64,000 nucleotides of DNA from NCBI GenBank assembly GCA_963921425.1, contig OY992835.1:7316001-7380000 (forward strand). The letters run 5' to 3'. The position numbers were made by a program, and so were the translations under genes. Every line of letters starts with the position of its first letter. Position 1 is the stretch's first letter. Of this stretch, positions 60,401 through 64,000 are shown one piece after another. Source of the stretch: Dryas octopetala (taxonomy: Eukaryota; Streptophyta; Magnoliopsida; Rosales; Rosaceae). The notes beneath the pieces are model-generated. The model made no database searches. It had not been told where the DNA came from and was given only the letters and a program-made list of their open reading frames with translations.

Positions 60401-62221
60401 TGATATCCCAGAAGGGTCAGAACGTTGTCATTTGCTGACATATTGATTGCAGAGTTACTTTAATAATGCCTTGAAAAAATCTGAATTACTTCTCCTGCCT
60501 CTGTGCATTAGAATCTAAATGGGCTCACATGCACTGACCATTGTAGTATTCATGATTATGGAATTTTCTCTTGTATATCATTTTTTCATTCGTTAGAAAA
60601 TATCGATGACCTGTCTTTTGAGCCGTGTAAGATAATTGGGAGGCTAGTGTACGTACTAAGCTTGTAAGGTGCAGTTTTTTTTTTTGCTTATTTGGTGATC
60701 CCTGGAAAAATTAATACTTGTGATATGCTCTAAAAAGGAAGACCTTTGCATGTTTATCTCTAGATTAGTGTTCTTTATAAAAGATTGAAAGGTGGCGATG
60801 AGAGCATTGATCAAATTTTTTTGCAGTGCTCTTTTACTACACATTTGGACTAAGTTGTTTCAATTGTTAGAGTGGTGGGGTTTGGTCTAGAAACTACTAT
60901 TTATTGTTGGTTGAGGAATGAGGATTGTCTTTGGGAGTTGGAGCCAATAAGAAGATTTTTTGGGAGTTGGTCTACAAACTCCATGGATCTGCAGTCGTGG
61001 TGGTTCTTTGGACTGTTTGAATAGAGATAACTAACAGAATCTTCAAAGATAAGAGTGAGAAAGTGGATTTACTATGGTAAAATATCAAACATTTGGTGTC
61101 TTTATGGGAATCAACATCAAAGCCTTTAAGGGATATTCCCTTTAGTTTAATTCATCTGTGGTTGGCCGGAGTTATGACTTAATTTTAATCATTCTCTTGC
61201 AATTTTTTAAGCATATACAGACACCTTGAATTGAGGCATTATGTCTCTCCTCAGTATACGCAGAGGTTGAGGGCTTTGGGCTTTGGCTTTCCTCATTGCA
61301 CAGAAGTAATTTGTAATAAAAAATTTTGCTGAATAGAAGGAAAAAAATAACTGGAAAGTATGAGATCATGTGTAGGCTGGGTGTGCTGAGCACCCTTGTA
61401 GATTGGTTGTGCTGAGCACCCTTGAAGGCTGGGTCTACAATTCATATTATGATATCTATAAACCAGAATGTATGCACTGTTTGAGCTTTTCCACTTCTGT
61501 TAAACCTGTTTAGGTGTCAATATTCATTAAGAGCATGTGTAAGTCTTGAACTCATGTTTTGGTTTCTTTCTGCTCCTTTAGTCTTTCTATGTTCAGAAGT
61601 ACCATTAATCTCTTCATCTTCATTCTTACCTTATTTTTTATTTGAACTCTTTTCTTTTAACTGTTGTATTCAGGGTGCTGAACTTTCTGCTGATGAAGGA
61701 AAAAGTGCAGCTGCTTTAGCGGCTTGCAGAACATTGGCTGAAGAGCTCACTGAATTGCGGTTTCCAGCCCCTCGGATCCTTGCATTCAAGGTTTTTTCTT
61801 TGTATAGTCTTTCATTGCCATGCATCCTTTTTTTTTTTTTTTTTTTAATTTCCAATGCCTTGGAATGAAAATGAACGTACTGTTTGATTGATAAACAGGA
61901 AGGAAGCTCTCAGGCTCGATATTTTGTATCCCGGCTCATACCTGCACACAAGGATCCTCCTTATGAGCAGGTGAGGGTGAAGACAATATACAGGGGTGAC
62001 CATGGATAATTTTTTCATGATCCTAAATTGTTTCCTATTTACTTCGGTGAAAATCACATACTCAACTGTTGCATCTATTTCAGGAGGCAAGATTTCCGCA
62101 GCTACGAACTCTGACAACAGAACAGCGGACAAAGCTGAAAAGCAGTTTTCTTAATTTTGATGATCCTAGCTTCTGTGAGTGGGTACGAAGCTTGAGAGTG
62201 GTGCCTCCGGAACCAAGCTAG
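57475..62221 (+). CDS. SEC23-type COPII coat protein (AtSEC23A-like)
   Basis: Inner-coat subunit of COPII vesicles, working with SAR1 and SEC24 in export from the ER; SEC23 acts as GAP for SAR1. Five exons, phase 0: 57475-57960, 58347-60167, 61674-61790, 61899-61970, 62084-62221, giving 877 residues. Residues 1-160 are Pro-rich and low complexity. A zinc finger follows: CHSC at 201-204 and CVIC at 223-226. Next come the trunk (VLVIDECLDEPHLWHLQSSL), beta-sandwich and helical parts (LLFHLRRGPLLG), then a gelsolin-like end (DVFIWLGAEL ... SSQARYFVSRLIP ... FDDPSFCEWVRSL). The SQAR motif and order favour SEC23 over SEC24. The length fits the Arabidopsis At4g01810 type (about 880 residues) rather than the shorter classical SEC23. 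Intron 2 is about 1.5 kb. It is convergent with the PRP31 gene. Confidence 0.92.
58125..58172. repeat. Imperfect (CA)n microsatellite in SEC23 intron 1
   Basis: An imperfect ACACAC run with CATG/CGCA interruptions. Confidence 0.8.
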
Positions 62222-62593
62222 ATGATCTTTGATTTATTGAACTTGTTGGTTAATGTAGCTTCAAAAAGGCAGTGTTGGGAGTTGTATCAGAGGAAATTGT
62301 GTCAAAAGGAATTTTTTTTTAATTTCATTTTCACTGTTAAGAGGAAGTTGTAGTTCAGATATGTCTGGACCGGAAATGATATTAGCTCCCATCATCCTTG
62401 ATATGATTAGCCATCAACGTATCAAAATAGTTGCTGACTTGCATGGTCCTTGCTAAAATGCAAGATTTTGGAGCTTATTTTGCTTTAGACGATGTAATTT
62501 ATATGCCTCATGCAAAAAATGCGAGTTAATAGTGAATACTGGACCCGTGATTTGACTCTTTGTTGTTCTTTCTTCATGTTTAGTTGTAGGGTG

Positions 62594-63043
62594 TTATTAG
62601 AATAGGATTTATTTCATATTTAGTACTTAAATTTTGATCATTGTCTTAATGTGGTACTTCAACTTTTATTTGTCCCAACTGAGTACTTAAATTTTTATTT
62701 TGTGTTTTGTGTCTAATAGGTACCAAAATGAATTTTTGTTAAAATTGTCAACAAAAGTTAGGGGCAATATAATCAAAGTATATTTTAATTATTTTCTTCA
62801 TATGTTTAAAATTATAAAAAAAAAACACAACAAACAAAAAAAACAAAAAATTATAATTAAAATATAAATTTTTTGAAGTGACCATATTATCTCTAACTTC
62901 TGTTAACAATTTTAACAGAAATTCACATGAGTATGTATTAGACAAAATAAAAGTTTAAGTACTCAATTGAAACAAATAAAAATTTAGGTACCATATTAAG
63001 ACAATGGTCAAACTTTAGGTACTAAATATGAAAAAAAACCCTG
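62594..63043. mobile_element. Long-TIR MITE between SEC23 and PRP31
   Basis: The left arm (CATATTTAGTACTTAAATTTTG, CATTGTCTTAATGTGGTAC) matches the complement of the right arm (CATATTTAGTACCTAAAGTTTG, CATTGTCTTAATATGGTAC) over about 165 bases around an A-rich loop. The ends look like AGGGT...ACCCT, but a TSD could not be read. No coding sequence. It sits in the short space between two convergent genes. Confidence 0.75.
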
Positions 63044-63495
63044 AAGTATACAAGCTTGAAGTCACCTTCATTCTTTAGGAGGCATATCCTATTAAACGTG
63101 TATGCATTAGCTGGGATGGGCCTCCTATTTTCAGATCCACCCACTACCATGAGAGAGTTAGGTCCCTCAAAACCGACTTATGCCTTTATAATGGGGAGGA
63201 GATGAGAGGAGGAGAAAGGGGTGACAGGAAGAAAAGGGAAGCAGAGAGAAAACAAATATTTTCAAATTAGAGAAAAGGATAAAATGGAAAATAAATTCTT
63301 TTTAGAATGGGAGATAGTAGTTCAACAACAGAATATTGGAATGCATTTTCTATATCCTAAATCTAATTATCTATATACCTCCTCCAATGTCTATTTGCAA
63401 ACTGCTTTCAGAACAATGTAGATAACTATATTGTGCCTACACTAGGTTATGTAACACCAAACATATGTCCAGAGAGAAGGAAGGATCAACTTCTC

Positions 63496-64000
63496 TTAAT
63501 TTTTTAAAAATGTTACCGTTTCAGAGAAGTAGGTGCTTTGAGTTCCATTGCCGAGCTGGTGTGCATGAGCCTGTGGATTCATGAGCTCAATCCCCTGCAC
63601 AGGAGTAAATGCCAAACTTGAAGTTACTCCAGATGTAGCCCTGCTGCTGCCATAATGCTTTTCCTTAAATTTGTTAGTAACTTTTGCAGCAAGCTTTCTC
63701 TGACCCATTGATAAACGCAGCTTCCCACTCCCAGCCTGACCAAGTATTCCATAACCTTCACCCAATCCATCCCCCAAACAAGTCTCTTCAGGCACACCAA
63801 ATTGTATCCTATTTGCCAGGTTCCTCGTGTCAGTTATCGCATATCTTTCCTTCATCTTTCTTAGCCGACGACCCCCCCTCTTCTTTTTAGGTTCCGAATT
63901 GGGAACTCGGAGTGGTTTAGGTTGCTTTGCAGGGGGAGGCTCCTGCCATTTCTCAATTTTCTTATGAATCTCCTCCCTCAAGGCCCTTCCTGTGCTCCCA
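63496..64000 (-). CDS. PRP31: PRP31 (U4/U6 snRNP pre-mRNA processing factor 31), C-terminal part, cut by window end
   Basis: PRP31 bridges U4 snRNA/15.5K to the U5 snRNP in the tri-snRNP and is needed for spliceosome assembly in the nucleus. The open frame runs from the window edge (GSTGRALREEIHKKIEKWQE) through the Prp31 C-terminal domain: PKKKRGGRRLRKMKERYA, FGVPEETCLGDGLGEGYG, TSSLAFTPVQGIELMNP, GNGTQSTYFSE. The Nop domain lies outside the window. It ends TVTFLKN, shorter than and unlike the usual TFSKI-type basic tail. GAAACG|GTAACA near 63522 could be a splice donor to a last small exon I did not find, so the stop at 63496 may be intron read-through. The first in-window codon is not the gene start. 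Confidence 0.88.
   Translation of the reverse strand, partial: GSTGRALREEIHKKIEKWQEPPPAKQPKPLRVPNSEPKKKRGGRRLRKMKERYAITDTRNLANRIQFGVPEETCLGDGLGEGYGILGQAGSGKLRLSMGQRKLAAKVTNKFKEKHYGSSRATSGVTSSLAFTPVQGIELMNPQAHAHQLGNGTQSTYFSETVTFLKN

Noticed and set aside
57475-62221. SEC24 identity for this gene
   Set aside because: The gelsolin part with SSQARYFVSRLIP and FCEWVRSL, and the short overall length, fit SEC23 better than SEC24.

Overview
This is a nuclear plant genome window from a core eudicot. The genes have many exons with GT-AG introns, AT-rich introns and spacers, and plant-type protein families, and the spaces between genes are packed with plant transposable elements. The general character reminds me of Rosaceae, but the sequence alone does not prove a family or species. 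No operons, CRISPR arrays or bacterial features are present.

Left third (1-28 kb): two nearly identical, intact genes for a full-size ABCB (P-glycoprotein/MDR) transporter of the ABCB4/11/21 type lie in the same direction (CDS 3240-9004 and 20851-26617). I could rebuild both as 12 coding exons encoding 1294 residues, and I find only four amino-acid differences. They sit in a ~7.2-kb segmental duplication (about 1894-9093 and 19495-26706). The ~10.4-kb spacer holds a LINE remnant, a Ty1/copia remnant, a poly(A) retroinsert with a 16-bp target-site duplication, a probable solo LTR with a 51-bp internal minisatellite, and two inverted-repeat elements with 9-bp target-site duplications.

Middle (27-39 kb): a head-to-tail tandem duplication (unit A 28127-32710, unit B 32711-36853), with a more diverged third copy of its end at about 37350-38060. 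Each unit has its own later history. Unit A has an 896-bp inverted-repeat element carrying a fragment of an MCTP-type C2-domain gene. Unit B has a ~405-bp element with a 9-bp target-site duplication. A small seven-exon gene on the minus strand (41860-39814, 210 residues) belongs to the FAM192A/NIP30 (PSME3IP1) family.

Right half (42-64 kb): TE-rich spacer with a recurring non-autonomous family that has TTTTTGCACAC-like ends (about 42030-43205 and a nested pair at 54373-56667), a degenerate copia element (48740-50480) with a Tourist-like MITE inside, a second large LTR-like element (50556-52717) and further MITEs. A five-exon SEC23-family COPII coat gene (57475-62221, 877 residues) follows. 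The window ends in the 3' part of a convergent PRP31 splicing-factor gene on the minus strand.

The real genes here are ordinary housekeeping or transport genes with no common pathway. The points of interest are the young ABCB duplication with diverged promoters, the staggered local duplication with lineage-specific insertions, the captured MCTP fragment, and a possibly undescribed TE family with TTCGG/CGAAC hairpin clusters.
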